From: Tricholoma matsutake
Lineage: Eukaryota > Basidiomycota > Agaricomycetes > Agaricales > Tricholomataceae
Assembly (NCBI GenBank): GCA_026075535.2
Contig: AP026550.1
Coordinates: 2,356,001 to 2,420,000, forward strand
DNA: 64,000 bases
Direction: 5' to 3'
The notes under the pieces are model-generated. The model was not told the DNA's origin and made no database searches. It saw only the letters and a program-made list of their open reading frames with translations. Of this stretch, positions 21,130 to 32,256 are shown piece after piece; position 1 is the first letter of the stretch, and every line of letters starts with the position of its first letter. The translations under genes were made by a program, and so were the position numbers.

Positions 21130-24100
21130 ATGTCTTCAACTCTTGAGAAACTCGTTCAAACTTTCGACGGATCAAATTACATTCAATGGGCCAACTCAAT
21201 GAAGGCGTGGCTCAGGTCTCAGGGCCTCTGGCAAATAACTAGCGGGGCAGAGCAAAAACCGCCCCCGGCACCTCCCTTGACGGCGACGAACGCTACTTTG
21301 GTAGCGGATGCTAATGCCAAGCTCCAGACCTGGAGCAACAAAAATGACCAGGCCATTGGTAGCCTAGTGCTCTGCCTGGCCCCCTCTATTTGGCAGCGTG
21401 CCAACTCAAAGGACACTGCTGAGGAGGTGTGGGATCTCATCCGCACCGATTATGGTGTGGACGGCCCCTCCCAAGTCTTCGCGGACTTTAGGTCCGCAAT
21501 AGCGATCAAGATCCTGGCTGCGAACCCCGCACTGGAGATTGCTAGAATGGCAGACAAATTTGAGCGCCTTATGGCTGCTAACGTCGCCATCCCCGAGCTA
21601 GTGCAAGCAATGATTCTACTTGCTGCGATGCCACGCGAGTACAATTCCTTGTCTGCAACGGTCCTTAACATGACCACTACTAGCGCCTTGACATTTAAAC
21701 ATGTCAAGGACTCCATTGTCGCTGAAGCCTCAAGGCACACAGCAGTAGGAAAGCCCGCTGGCCAGCCTCAGGCCAACAAACTTTCTGCTGTTAAGCGCAA
21801 AGGGGGAAACCCCAAATGGCAGCCCAAAGAAGGGCAAAACAGCAACGGAGACTTGTCCCGAAAGCGTGGACGACGTGGGGACAGAAAGACTAAGGAGGAG
21901 AAGCCGAAGGATAAACATACCCACCTCGCCTCCAAAGCCTATACCACCATAAATGGTAATGGCACCATCATACCGCCGATGCCGCTTATACAGCGCATCA
22001 AAAGACGCGAACACACTCCCACAAGGGATCCTCACCGCCGACCGCCTGCACAGGCATATATGGGCGCGGCCTCTACCTCTCGTTCGGTTTATGCCAAATA
22101 TCAGCAAGCTCGAGACACCCTCGAGCAAATGCAACTTCCGCGCAGCGCGAAAAATCTGCGACCGCTGGAAGAGCACCTGACGGTGCGAGAAGGAAAGAGA
22201 AGAAGGATAGAACCAGAACCCGAGTCTAGGATCGAGGAGGTAGAAGACGATACCGTCTCCCTCGGATCTGAACCTCTGGTGTCTGATGAGGAAGTGTGGA
22301 AAGCCGTCGATGAACCCCTTGATACAGGGGCGTATGATGACAGGTCAGTCCTTTTCCCTGCCACAAGCACTAAGATTAATATTCCTATGAATACAGCGAA
22401 CTTTTCATGTGAAATTTTACCGCTATTAAATGTATCATGGAATTATTTAGATCTTAATATATGTGCTATGTGTGCAAAGGGAGATTGTAAGAAAGGTGCC
22501 GACTGGATCATGGATTCAGGCGCATCAAAACACTTCACTGGTGAAATAAAAGATTTCGCTTCTTACGAGCCTTTACCGAGAAAGGACTCTACCTTGGTCC
22601 AAACAGCCACTGGTACTACTCATATAGTAGGAAAAGGAGCAGTCTTCATTAAACACCAGGTAGTATGTCATGGGAAGTCAGAGACACATGAAACGCGGTT
22701 ATACCCCGTCTACTACATACCTGACATTAATACTCGATTGATGTCAATGGGGGTCTTTTTACAAGACGGAAGTGATGTGCATGGTTCCTCCACACACATT
22801 TCATTTATCGAGCATGGAAACCCAATCATGCATTGTGTCCCTCTAAGGAGGAATGACACAATCTATTGGGCTCGGACTCATATATTGAGCACCAAAAAGG
22901 TTAATGTCGCGACCATTTATGTCGCTGACTACTTGACTTGGCATAGGCGACTTGGACACCCATCCAAAGAGGCGCTAGGGAAAATGCCTAAAAGCACCAT
23001 AAAATTCCCAAGGAATTTAATTATTCCTAAAGACAAAATTATATGTCCAGGGTGTGCAGAAGGGAAAATGACCTCAAAATCTTTTCCCGAGTCAGACTCA
23101 CGAACTGACAAATCCTTTGAATTAATACATTCCGACCTAAAGGAACTCCCGGTACTATCGTACCACAAACATAAATACTTCATTGTATTTCTGGATGACA
23201 AAATGTCACATATTTGGGTCCAATGTCTCAGAAAGAAATCTGACGCTGCTGCAGCGATTAGACAATTTCAAGCGATGGCTAAAACCCAATATGGCACTAC
23301 AATCAAGCGCTGGCGTGTCGATCCAGGGGGGGAGTTCAAGGATCGTGAGCTACAAAAACAGCTCAAGGACTTAGGCATCAAAATAGAGATGTCTGCACCC
23401 CACGTTCATCAACAGAATGGGCGCGCAGAGCACGCCATAAGGACAATAATGGAAAAGTCGCAAACCTTGCAATTCACCGCTTGTCTACCACAATCATGGT
23501 GGGAATTTTGCATAGAACATGCAACACATTTATACAACCGAACCCCAATAAGGCGCCTGAAATGGCTGACACCTTTTGAGGACCTGACAAAGGTCTGCCC
23601 AGATCTAAACAATCTGAAGGTCTTCAGTTGCGGTGCTTATGTCTATCTACCAAAGGAAAAACGTCCAACAACATTATCTCCTTGATCGGAGTTAATAACG
23701 TACCTTGGAGTAGAAGATGGCATTAAAGCATATCGTTTCATGTGACAAAATGGTGCAATATTCATTGGTGCCATGGCACTATTTGATGAAACGATGTTCC
23801 CATGCTGTCCTGGAGCTAAAACTCCTGCCAAGACAGACCTTGGTGATTTTCCACCTCCAGAACCAGAAGATGACGACCACTCATCTGGAACGGATGGCGA
23901 TGACCCTATACCGCCACAAAATCCGCCCCTTCCTCCATCATCAGAAGATGATGATGATGATTTACCAAGTGAGCAAAAGGCGCATGACGATGCGACTAAC
24001 GCTCCTCCTCCGCCGCCTCCAGTTAACACTGAGGACTTTCGTCTAAGACGTGAAGATCAACAGGAATGGCAGCAATTGCCCTGTCAATCAGGCAGGCAGA

Positions 24101-25968
24101 GGAAAATCCCAAACCGTCCCGGCAATACCTATGGAGAACAGCGACTCCCCTCTGACATAGAGAGAGACATTGCGTGTGATCGATATTGGAAGAAGTCTGT
24201 GGGTCAAGATTCGGATCATAACCGAACACGACCACAACCTCAACAGCAAGAACCGGTTGCTGGACCGAGTTCGGCACCCCATGAGAGTGTGCCCGATTCC
24301 AATAATCAAGAACATGATTACCCAATGGGGGAACCGGACGAAGCAGGTTATATTAAAAAGATAACCAAGGAAGGTGGAGATGAGCTTATCCGCTGGCTGT
24401 TATCAAAAGCAGTCACACCATCAAGCGGAAAAAGCCTAGTTCCAAACCAATTTCGCGATATTGCGCGCCTACCCCAGCAGCAGCAACTTGAGTGGAAACA
24501 GGCTTGTCATGAAGAGTTAGAGGCTCTTCGCAAGCGACAAGTCTATGATATCGTCGATCTTCCACATGATCGGAAAACGATCAAAAATAGATGGGTTTTC
24601 TCTGTGAAATCGGATGGAAGAAAACGAGCCAGACTCGTGGCCAAAGGCTTTTCACAAGTCGAAGGCGTTGACTTTGATGAGATTTTCTCACCAGTAGTCC
24701 GCTACGAGACCGTACACCTCATGTTTGCCCTTGCATCTCTAGAAGGCATGTATATGACCAGTCTAGATGTAAAAACCACATTTTTATATGGCAAACTTGA
24801 TGAGGAGATCTATATGGATCAACCCAAGGGTAAAGAGCGCAAAGTAATGCGCTTACGCCGAGCATTGTATGGCCTTAAACAGGCTTCACTAGCATGGTGG
24901 AAAGAGCTAGAGGCATTTATGTGCACCATTGGGTTTGTGTGCGCCAGCTCCGATGCCGGCATCTTCATACACAAGGATCCTAAGACAGGCAGCATCATTA
25001 TTGCGCTAGTCTATGTTGACGATGGCTTGTTCATGGGCAAGAACAAGAAACTTGTGGATGAAAAGAAGAATGCTTGCCTGAAGCATTGGGAGTGCCGTAG
25101 TACTGAAAAAGTCACGGAATTCTTAGGCATGCGCGTCACCCAGACTGCTACAAAAGTCAAACTCAATCAAACAGAATATCTCGCCAAAGTGCTCGAGAGG
25201 TTCGAGATGACAAATGCCAAAGTTGCCCCCACTCCGCTCCCAACTGGCTACAAACTGTCGGAGAACACAGCAACGCCAAATGCGGCGCTTAGATTGAAAT
25301 ATCAGTCTGTGATCGGATCTTTATTGTATCTGATGCTCGGAACGCGACCTGATATTGCTTACGCGGTAATCAAGATGTCGCAATTCTCGGCTAATCCTAG
25401 CCAAGAACATCTAGACAAAGCAATGTACATAATGCGCTATCTGGTGGGAACCCAGAAGTACAGTATAGTCTATGATGGAGAGAAATCCGAGGGGCTGCAG
25501 GCCTTCACAGATTCTGATTGGGCAGCTGACACTGTCAAGCGCCGATCTACAATGGGTTACTTTGCTACTCTGGCGAGTGGCATTGTGTGCTGGCAGTCCC
25601 ATTTACAAAAAACTGTAGCACTGTCATCCACAGAAGCCGAATATATGGCTCTCTCCGACACTTGTCGGCAGATAGTGTGGATAGAGTCCTTATTCCAGGA
25701 ACTTGGATATACACTGAAGCGCGTACCAATCTGCGCTGATAATCAGGGATCCATCTTTATTGGATCAAATCCAGTTCAGGAAAGAAGGACCAAACATATA
25801 GACATTCGCTACCACTACACCCGCGAATGCATAGAAAATGACAAAGTCACAGTCGTTTTCATTCCTGGAAGTGATAATCCGGCTGACATGTTCACAAAGA
25901 ACCTTGGCACCCTCCTATTCAGGAAATTTAGAGACTCTCTTGGAATTACTTTCGAGATTCAAACTTAG
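21130..25968 (+). pseudogene. Copia-2 gag-pol polyprotein with two stops
   Basis: Single frame of about 1612 codons starting at the first ATG after the primer site (MSSTLEKLVQTFDGSNY, gag). Domains in order: gag (about 1-240), protease DSGASKHF (about 463), GAG-pre-integrase TWHRRLGHPS, integrase with HSDLKELP, DPGGEF and HQQNGRAEH (D-D-E core), RT with LVAKGFSQVEGVDF, SLDVKTTFLYG and LVYVDDGLF, RNase H with SSTEAEYMALSD and ADNQG, and a tail HIDIRYHY. Stops at 23683 (TGA) and 23743 (TGA) fall in the linker between integrase and RT; the reading frame is otherwise unbroken. I see no classical CCHC knuckle in gag. Both stops can be explained by CGA to TGA. Confidence 0.9.
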
Positions 25969-25990
25969 CTGCTTAGAGCGCTGTACAGTT

Positions 25991-26000
25991 TGAGGGGGGG
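25991..26000 (+). promoter_or_regulatory. Copia-2 polypurine tract
   Basis: TGAGGGGGGG immediately before the 3' LTR start TGTTG; it would prime plus-strand DNA synthesis. Confidence 0.8.
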
Positions 26001-26274
26001 TGTTGAAATTAATCCCAGTGATGCATGCTGTATACATGAGGCAATACATGCAGCATACGCATGTTACTGCACTTACTGCGCATACATGTGGTAAACACAT
26101 TCCTGAGTCATGTGATGTCCTTATTATTATGTATATAAGGAGAACCTGTACCATAGTAGGAATACAGTGTTCTTACCTCTGCTAACCCTAGCTGTAAGTC
26201 TAAGTAAACCCCAGGTAGGTTGTAAGGAACGTGTTGTCTCTTCCACTGTGCAGCGTATATAGTCTGCTCCAACA
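26001..26274 (+). repeat. Copia-2 3' LTR
   Basis: 274 bp, same ends as the 5' LTR. Followed by the duplicated target TGCAT. Confidence 0.95.
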
Positions 26275-26441
26275 TGCATGGCCATGACGGCCATCTTTTG
26301 ATGGTCAATATGGCATAAATCCATACTGTACAGCATACCATCAAGGCAAGTCTCAAGGTCCTGATGGTATGGGTACCATAACCATCAGACAGCACTGTGT
26401 AACCATCAGTGTACAGCATGGTGCACAGCCCTAGCTGAGGC

Positions 26442-26835
26442 AAGAAAATCATTTTTTCATGATTTTTCATGCAAAACTCATTGAATAAATTAGGAAATAA
26501 AAGTGTGGGAAACCCATGCACTTCCCTACACTCATTTCACTCAATCTGGCTCAACTGCTTTTTCACTGGGCCTCAGGGTCGATATGATATGATAGTATGG
26601 TGCACCAGGCTCACTTGCTGCTACTTTTGTACAACAGGAATAACTGACTGAGAAATCATCCTTTTTCTTATTCCTTTGGTAGAAATGTTTCTTTTTTAGT
26701 AATGTGAACTTAAGGTGGCGGCTGCGTGGTGATATGTTCTAGAACGGCACGTGTTAAACGTACGTAACTGATCTCGATCGTGTGATCGCCCAGGACGGGT
26801 TCAGATTTGATTTTGGTTTTTTCTCAACGACAGCC
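26442..26835. other. Edge of the transposon island and RXT3 upstream region
   Basis: 26446-26560 repeats the sequence at 7235-7355 (TTTTTCATGCAAAACTCATTGAATAAATTAGG is shared in two adjoining parts), a low-copy repeat that I cannot classify. From about 26700 the base composition changes and CpG becomes common again (ACGGCACGTG, GATCTCGATCG), which I take as the host border and the RXT3 promoter/leader. Confidence 0.5.
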
Positions 26836-29800
26836 ATGAACGTCGCCGACCTCCTTCAAGATTCTCCCTCTGAAGACAGAAGACGTTCTCATTCTAGATG
26901 GTCTCATCAAAATCAAAATCAATATCCTATTCCTACTCCTCCCCCTCCTCCCCCTCCTCCCCATCGTCTTCGTACTCTCCCTTCCACTCCTATTTATCCT
27001 ACTCCTGTAACCGTATCCCCTCCATATCATCCACCCCCTATTCCCCAATCTGATCTCGCTAGCCCTTCTCAAAGGCGTCTTAATCAGCCACAGTCATCAC
27101 AACCGCAACCACCTCCCCCACATCCATCATCATCCACTCCTCCAATGTCCTCTCTTCGCCCTCTCGATACGTCAATCGCAGGCGGTGGCGGTGCTCCCAT
27201 CGGAGGCAGTGTTTGGGGGACTTACCCGGGTTCTTCCTTGGCCATGCCAGAACGAGAGCGTGATCGTGAAAGACCTTCCGAGTGGCAAGACCTCGATCGG
27301 GATAGAGAAAGGAGGAAAAGTGGAACTGGTCCGTATCCTTTATTTTATTCTATTTCAAAAAAAAAAAAAAATTGTTGTGCTCTGTTTGTGATGTCCTTGT
27401 CCATCTAACTTATACTTTATATTTCCAAGTTCTTATTCTTATACAACTACTTAACATCCTTCTCCACCTAGACCCCGACCAGCATATCCGACGCGATCCT
27501 CCCACCTCACGACGACAACGCAGCGATACCGCAACCAGCGCTTCTAATTCTACTCATAACACTAATTCTCCTTCTAACCATACTAACATCATCTCAAGTC
27601 CAAGACCCAGCACTTCTCCCCGTATCCACAAAAAAGATACACGCATGGACGATACATTGATTGCTATACGAGACCGCGAAAGAGGAGACAGAGAAATGCG
27701 CGACAGAGAAAGGGACAGGGAATATCGCGACCGCGAACATCAACATCACCAAATTTCTCACGCTCACACCCACTCACATCCTCCACCTCCTGCCCGTGAT
27801 TCGCGGGATAGGGACAGGCCCCGTGAGTTCCATCCATACGCGAGAGCAGAATGGGACATACCCCCCCTTGACCGTGAACAGGAAAGAAAATACATCCGCG
27901 ATGACCGCGAAAGGGACAGGGATAGAGATGACATGGATATCATCCGTACAGCCAAGCAATATCCATCCCAGTCTCAAACACCCAACCATCCCTCTCATCC
28001 TCACACTCAAAGCCAAACACCTTCTACCCCCGCTCTGATGCAATCCACTCGTGATCGTGATCGTGAGCGAGACCGTGGCTCACTACCTATCCCAGCGCCC
28101 AATCCAACATTAGTATCTCCATCTCGCGGTCCTTCGCCACATCTGTCTTCTCACGGCGGCATCCCCATGACAGGCCCAGGAATGGGTCCAGGGTCAGACT
28201 TCCGTCCCCCAGGTTCACTTCCCCCTTCCTCTGTTCCAAGTACTCCCCCAGGCTGGCGTAAGTCACCAACAGAGTTTCGTCCTCCCGGTGCAAGTACTGT
28301 GCCTCCAGGACCAGATTACCCGCGTCCCGGGCATGGTGTGGGGCTTGGTGTTGGGATACCGATGGGTATGCCGATGAGCGGAACCTTGGGTATGGGCACG
28401 ATGGGGATGGGTGCGGTTGGGTTTGGCAGGGTTGGAACGCCGGCCAGTGCTGGAGGGGAGTATAGGCCTGGACAAGTGAGGACCGAGACGCCAGGGGTGG
28501 ATGGGTTGGGCCCGAAGGCAGTTGGAGAGAGGGAAAGGGAAAAGGTGGAGAGGGAGAGGGAGAGAGCGATGAGTATGGATATGGAGAGAGAGAGAAACAG
28601 GATGGAAAAGGAGCGAGAAAGAGAGAGACCTCATCCTGCGTATGGGAATATCAGTGGTGGCTCCGCAGAGCGCGAACGGGACCGTGAACGCGAGAGAGGA
28701 ATCGGGCTGGGGGTTCCTTCCGACCGCGATCGCGATCGCGAACGTGAACGGGACAGGGTTGTGTCGGACAGGGACCGGCGCGACCTTGAGCGGGATAGGG
28801 AGCGAGAAAGACAAGAAAGGGAAAGGGAACGAGGACCTATCACTGCGCCTCACCCTAGCCATCCCCCTCTTGGCCCTCCTCCCCTTCAGCAGCATGCTCA
28901 CCATCCGCTCATACATTCCCATTCTCAACCACACACGCACACCCACCAGCACACTCACCATCTCCAAGGCCCACCGCCGCCCAGCCAACAACCGCCTCTT
29001 CCCCAACACAGCGCCAGCGGTGGGATCCCGCACCCCCACTCCAAATCCCACTCTCACTCGCACCCACCGCATTCCCACCACAGGCATCATTCGCATCCAC
29101 CGCCTCATCCTCATTCGCATGGCCCGCAGACGCAGCCACAGCCACAGGCGTCTTCGTCTTCGTCATCGTCCATCCATCCTCAGCAGCATCTTCAGCATAT
29201 CCAGCCCCATCCACCTGCGCATGCGCAGCCGCTTGGACCGCCTCCGCAGAGACAGTTCCAGAACCAGTTCCATACGCAGTTCGTGCATGGCTTGCAGCCT
29301 TCTTCGAGGATGGGCTCGCCTGTTGGTGAAGGCGGGAAGAATGCCCGCGAGAGGGAGAGGGAGAGGGAGAGGGAGAGGGAGAGGGAAAAGGAGAGGGAGA
29401 GGGAGAGAGAAAAGGAAAGGGTGAGAGAGAGGGAGAACGGTGTTGGTGGTGTTGGGGCTGTGAAGAAGGGGAGGATTCCAAAAGGAAAGGAGGAAGAGAG
29501 GGATAGAGAAAGGGAGAGGATGGATGTGGTACTGCCTATGAGTGGCATGCCTCCCGGGATGGAACCTGGGATAGGCATGGGGAAGAGATGGGAAGATGTG
29601 GAGCAGGGAGAGGATGAACAGGGGGCAGCCGATGTTGATGATTCTATGGAAGCGTACTGGGAAGAAGAGGAGGATGTTGAGGAGGTGCCTGAGGTGCGGG
29701 CCCGGGTATGCATCAATCTTGGGACGTATGTGTACCCTAAGCTGCCTTTCCCATATTTCTTTGATACGGGTAATGTGGATGTGAAGAGCGTGTCTGGGTG

Positions 29801-31949
29801 TGAGCAACAGCCTGCGCGGGAGAAAGAGCAGGAAGAGAAAGATGGGGAGAAGGGGGAGGGGGAAGATGCTATGGAGGTTGATAAGGAGAAAGAGGCGGAG
29901 GAGAAAGAGAAAGGCAGGGCAGAGACCAAAACGATTACGAAGGAAGAAGAAAAGTATACCGTGGACTTTGAGACGCGTGCGACGATCATCATCCCTAACG
30001 CGCATATCCCACTCGATAGGCCTTCCAAGCCCCGGATATGGGGAGGCGGTATTCTCGGGCGGCCCAAGAAGATGGTAATGCGAAAAAGGCCCAAACGGGG
30101 AGTACCCGCCGACAACGAGACCCGGAGTAGCGGTGCGCTCCCTGTCAAGCGTAGAGGACGGCGGATATACACCGATGATTCGGATGTATTCTTGTGTGCT
30201 GTTCATTCGGGGTGGATCACTTGGAGTGGGGCTGTTCGGGCGCGGGAGCAGGGGCAGGATATGAAGGTGGAGGTGAGGGTGCTGAGGTGTGCTGGTGCTG
30301 GGGTGCGTTGTGTGAGTGGTGGGGGAGTGTGTGGTCTTAGGGGGAGGGAGGAGGTCATGGGGCGGTTTTTGGGCGGGTGGGGAGAGAAGTGCTTCAACAA
30401 TGTACCAGAGAAGGGGAGTACAAGGATGGGGAGGGGAGATGATGGGGATGGTGATGTGCGTGGAGATGTGAGTGAGGATGAGGATGATGATGGTAGAGGA
30501 CTCGTTAGTGCTGGTTGGGGGACTGGTCATGACGGTAGTGCGATCGAAATTCTGAACGTCCAGTTTGTCCCGGTGATTTTTCTCCTTTCTTTCTTTCTTT
30601 GGTTCAGGTACTGACGTGTTTTTATTATTATCAGAAACCACGTTCTATTCCTGGGCTGCGTACTCGTTCTCAGCGTTTGTTGGAATATGCGGAACGTCGC
30701 GCTGGTGTTCTTGGTTTAGCCCATTCATTCACAAGAGGAGCTACGTCGAGACTGGCTGGGCGCAAACGCCGACGAGGATGGGATTGGCCTTCACAGCATT
30801 TCCGACATCTGCCTAATGCAAGCGTGTTGGACATCATACTGGAACAAGAAGAAGAAACTGAAGCTGTGGATGGCTCGGTTCATTTTGTGGATGAGAGTTT
30901 TAATGACGAGAATGCGAGGATGAATGTCCACACTGTTGTATTTGGATTTGGACTCGGGGGAGAGGTTCAAGCAGGGTATGTCTTTCTACATGTCCTGTTT
31001 CCCGCTTTTTAGTTTAAAGTGATATATGCGTAGGTACAAGTACGACCCGGTCGTCCTCAAGGGTGTCTTGTTCCCAGATGGTGAAGACGACCTTCTACCG
31101 CCAAAGAAGCGACGCAGGATCGACCCTAGTGAAAAGGCAGAATGGGCCACGGACGTGGAACTTGATGATACACTGCCGTCTCCTTCCTATGCTAAAAACC
31201 GACCAGTTATTTTGGAAACGGCGAAAGAAAGCTACCTTCTGTCCTCCAGTGTTCCTGCGAACGTGGGTGGACCCCAAACATATGACATTGCGTTGATTTT
31301 AGAGGCGGAGGTGGAGGAAGAACCTATTGCGGAAGTGAATCCTGCTTCATCTACTTTATCTACAGATCCGCACGCCGGTTCTACCAAGAAAACACTTTCT
31401 GTTCAGCCTATTGCACACGATCTAACGAATTCTGGACTACGTAAATCTACGCTGGAGGGTCAGGGCGTTATATCACCGAATCTCCCTCGTATTTCCCTAG
31501 CCACTAATGGCGAAGGCACGACACTCCCTCGACATACCAATCCTATAGCACAGTCTACTACTAACCCTACACTACCGACACCTCCTACTTTATCGTCTTC
31601 CGAACGTCAACAGGACGAAGTAGGCAGTCCTTCACGACGCATTGCATCAGACGCTCCACCGACCACCGTACCCATGGAAGCAGCAGTGGCAGAACCTTCT
31701 CGGTTGACCAAAGCCGTCGAACCTTCATCGCTACCCGAAATTCTTCCTTCATCTCGACGCGCTTCATTCGTGTACGGAGACGCGTCGAAACCACTTTTGT
31801 TGCAGACTTTACAATGCAATTTGGAAGAGGAGATGTTTCAGTTTTTGAAAGAAGGTGTAAAGGTCGCTGACGGTTTGAATGAGGATGGAACGCAGTCTGA
31901 TTGGATGGTCCAAGTTAGAAGGTGGAAATGGGGGCCTATAACAAGTTGA
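26836..31949 (+). CDS. RXT3: RXT3-type subunit of the Rpd3L histone deacetylase complex
   Basis: Four exons: 26836-27328, 27472-30572, 30635-30975, 31034-31949 (1616 aa); all phases close and branch sites such as TACTGAC are visible. The start ATG (MNVADLLQDSP) is the first after the host border. The N-terminal two thirds are low-complexity: Pro/His-rich parts alternate with long Arg-Glu/Arg-Asp runs (RERERE, RDRDRER). At about residues 915-1145 lies the conserved Rxt3 domain: YPKLPFPYF, FETRATIIIPNAHIP, RIYTDDSDVFLCAVHSGWI, WGEKCFNNVP. Rxt3 is a known subunit of the large Rpd3 complex, which deacetylates promoter histones. The protein is much longer than yeast Rxt3 (about 300 aa); the extra length is disordered. 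The C-terminal 300 residues are Pro/Ser/Thr-rich without a known domain. Confidence 0.85.
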
Positions 31950-32163
31950 ATACTAATCTTATTGTTGTCTTGTATGCCCCGCAGCACTAGGTGTCTAAAA
32001 CAGAAAGAAATAAAAGAAAGGAGAAAGGAAGAGTTGGGGCAACCCTATAGGTATCTCCATGTTCTGTTAGTGAATTAAAATTTACTTCAAAAAACAAAGC
32101 ATCTTAATGTGTCCCACAAGTGCCACATTACATCAATAGAAATGCAGAAGCCATTTGAACTAT

Positions 32164-32256
32164 ACACTGATGGTGAAGTGGTTATCATGCTTGCCTTCCA
32201 TGGTATGTGGAAATGCCTGTAAGCAAGCGGCAGGGGTTCGATTCCCCTTCAGTGTA
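32164..32256 (+). tRNA. tRNA-Gly(TCC) with 21-nt intron
   Basis: Acceptor ACACTGA pairs with TCAGTGT; D-arm GTGAAGTGGTTATCA; anticodon stem CTTGC/GCAAG; loop CT-TCC-A with the anticodon TCC at 32197-32199; intron 32201-32221 after position 37; T-arm AGGGG-TTCGATT-CCCCT; discriminator A. A run of nine T follows at once (RNA polymerase III terminator). The first base pair is A-T where glycine tRNAs usually have G-C, so decoding identity or function is slightly uncertain. Confidence 0.85.

Larger units (their letters stand above)
20607..26274 (+). mobile_element. Copia-2: young, nearly intact Ty1/copia element
   Basis: 5668 bp with 274-bp LTRs differing at four positions, a 5-bp target duplication TGCAT on both sides (20602-20606, 26275-26279), primer site GGTTATGGGCCCTGC right after the 5' LTR and a purine tract GAGGGGGGG before the 3' LTR. 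One polyprotein frame spans 21130-25968 with just two stop codons. It was inserted in hAT element 4. Confidence 0.95.
18881..26433 (-). mobile_element. hAT-like element 4, containing a MITE and copia-2
   Basis: Ends TAGGGCTGTGCAC and GTGCACAGCCCTA form a 13-bp perfect inverted repeat, flanked by identical 8-bp duplications GCTGAGGC (18873-18880 and 26434-26441). Without the MITE and copia-2 the element is about 1.5 kb. On its minus strand it has the same module as A and 3: TTTGGGCCCC, intron-like segment (19950-19884), quasi-palindrome (19642-19626), TGTTGTTGTTGTCC-type tract, quasi-palindrome (19354-19338). The termini differ from A, B and 3, so this is a different hAT subfamily. No transposase is visible. 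18900-19200 is AT-rich with nothing recognised. Confidence 0.85.

Noticed and set aside
27372..27471. Start of the RXT3 protein within the long second-exon frame
   Set aside because: This stretch is intron 1; the join 27328/27472 keeps the frame and gives a proper ATG at 26836.
28263..30641. Long minus-strand frames (up to 492 codons) opposite RXT3
   Set aside because: The plus strand holds the conserved Rxt3 domain; the antisense frames are open because of purine-rich repeats.
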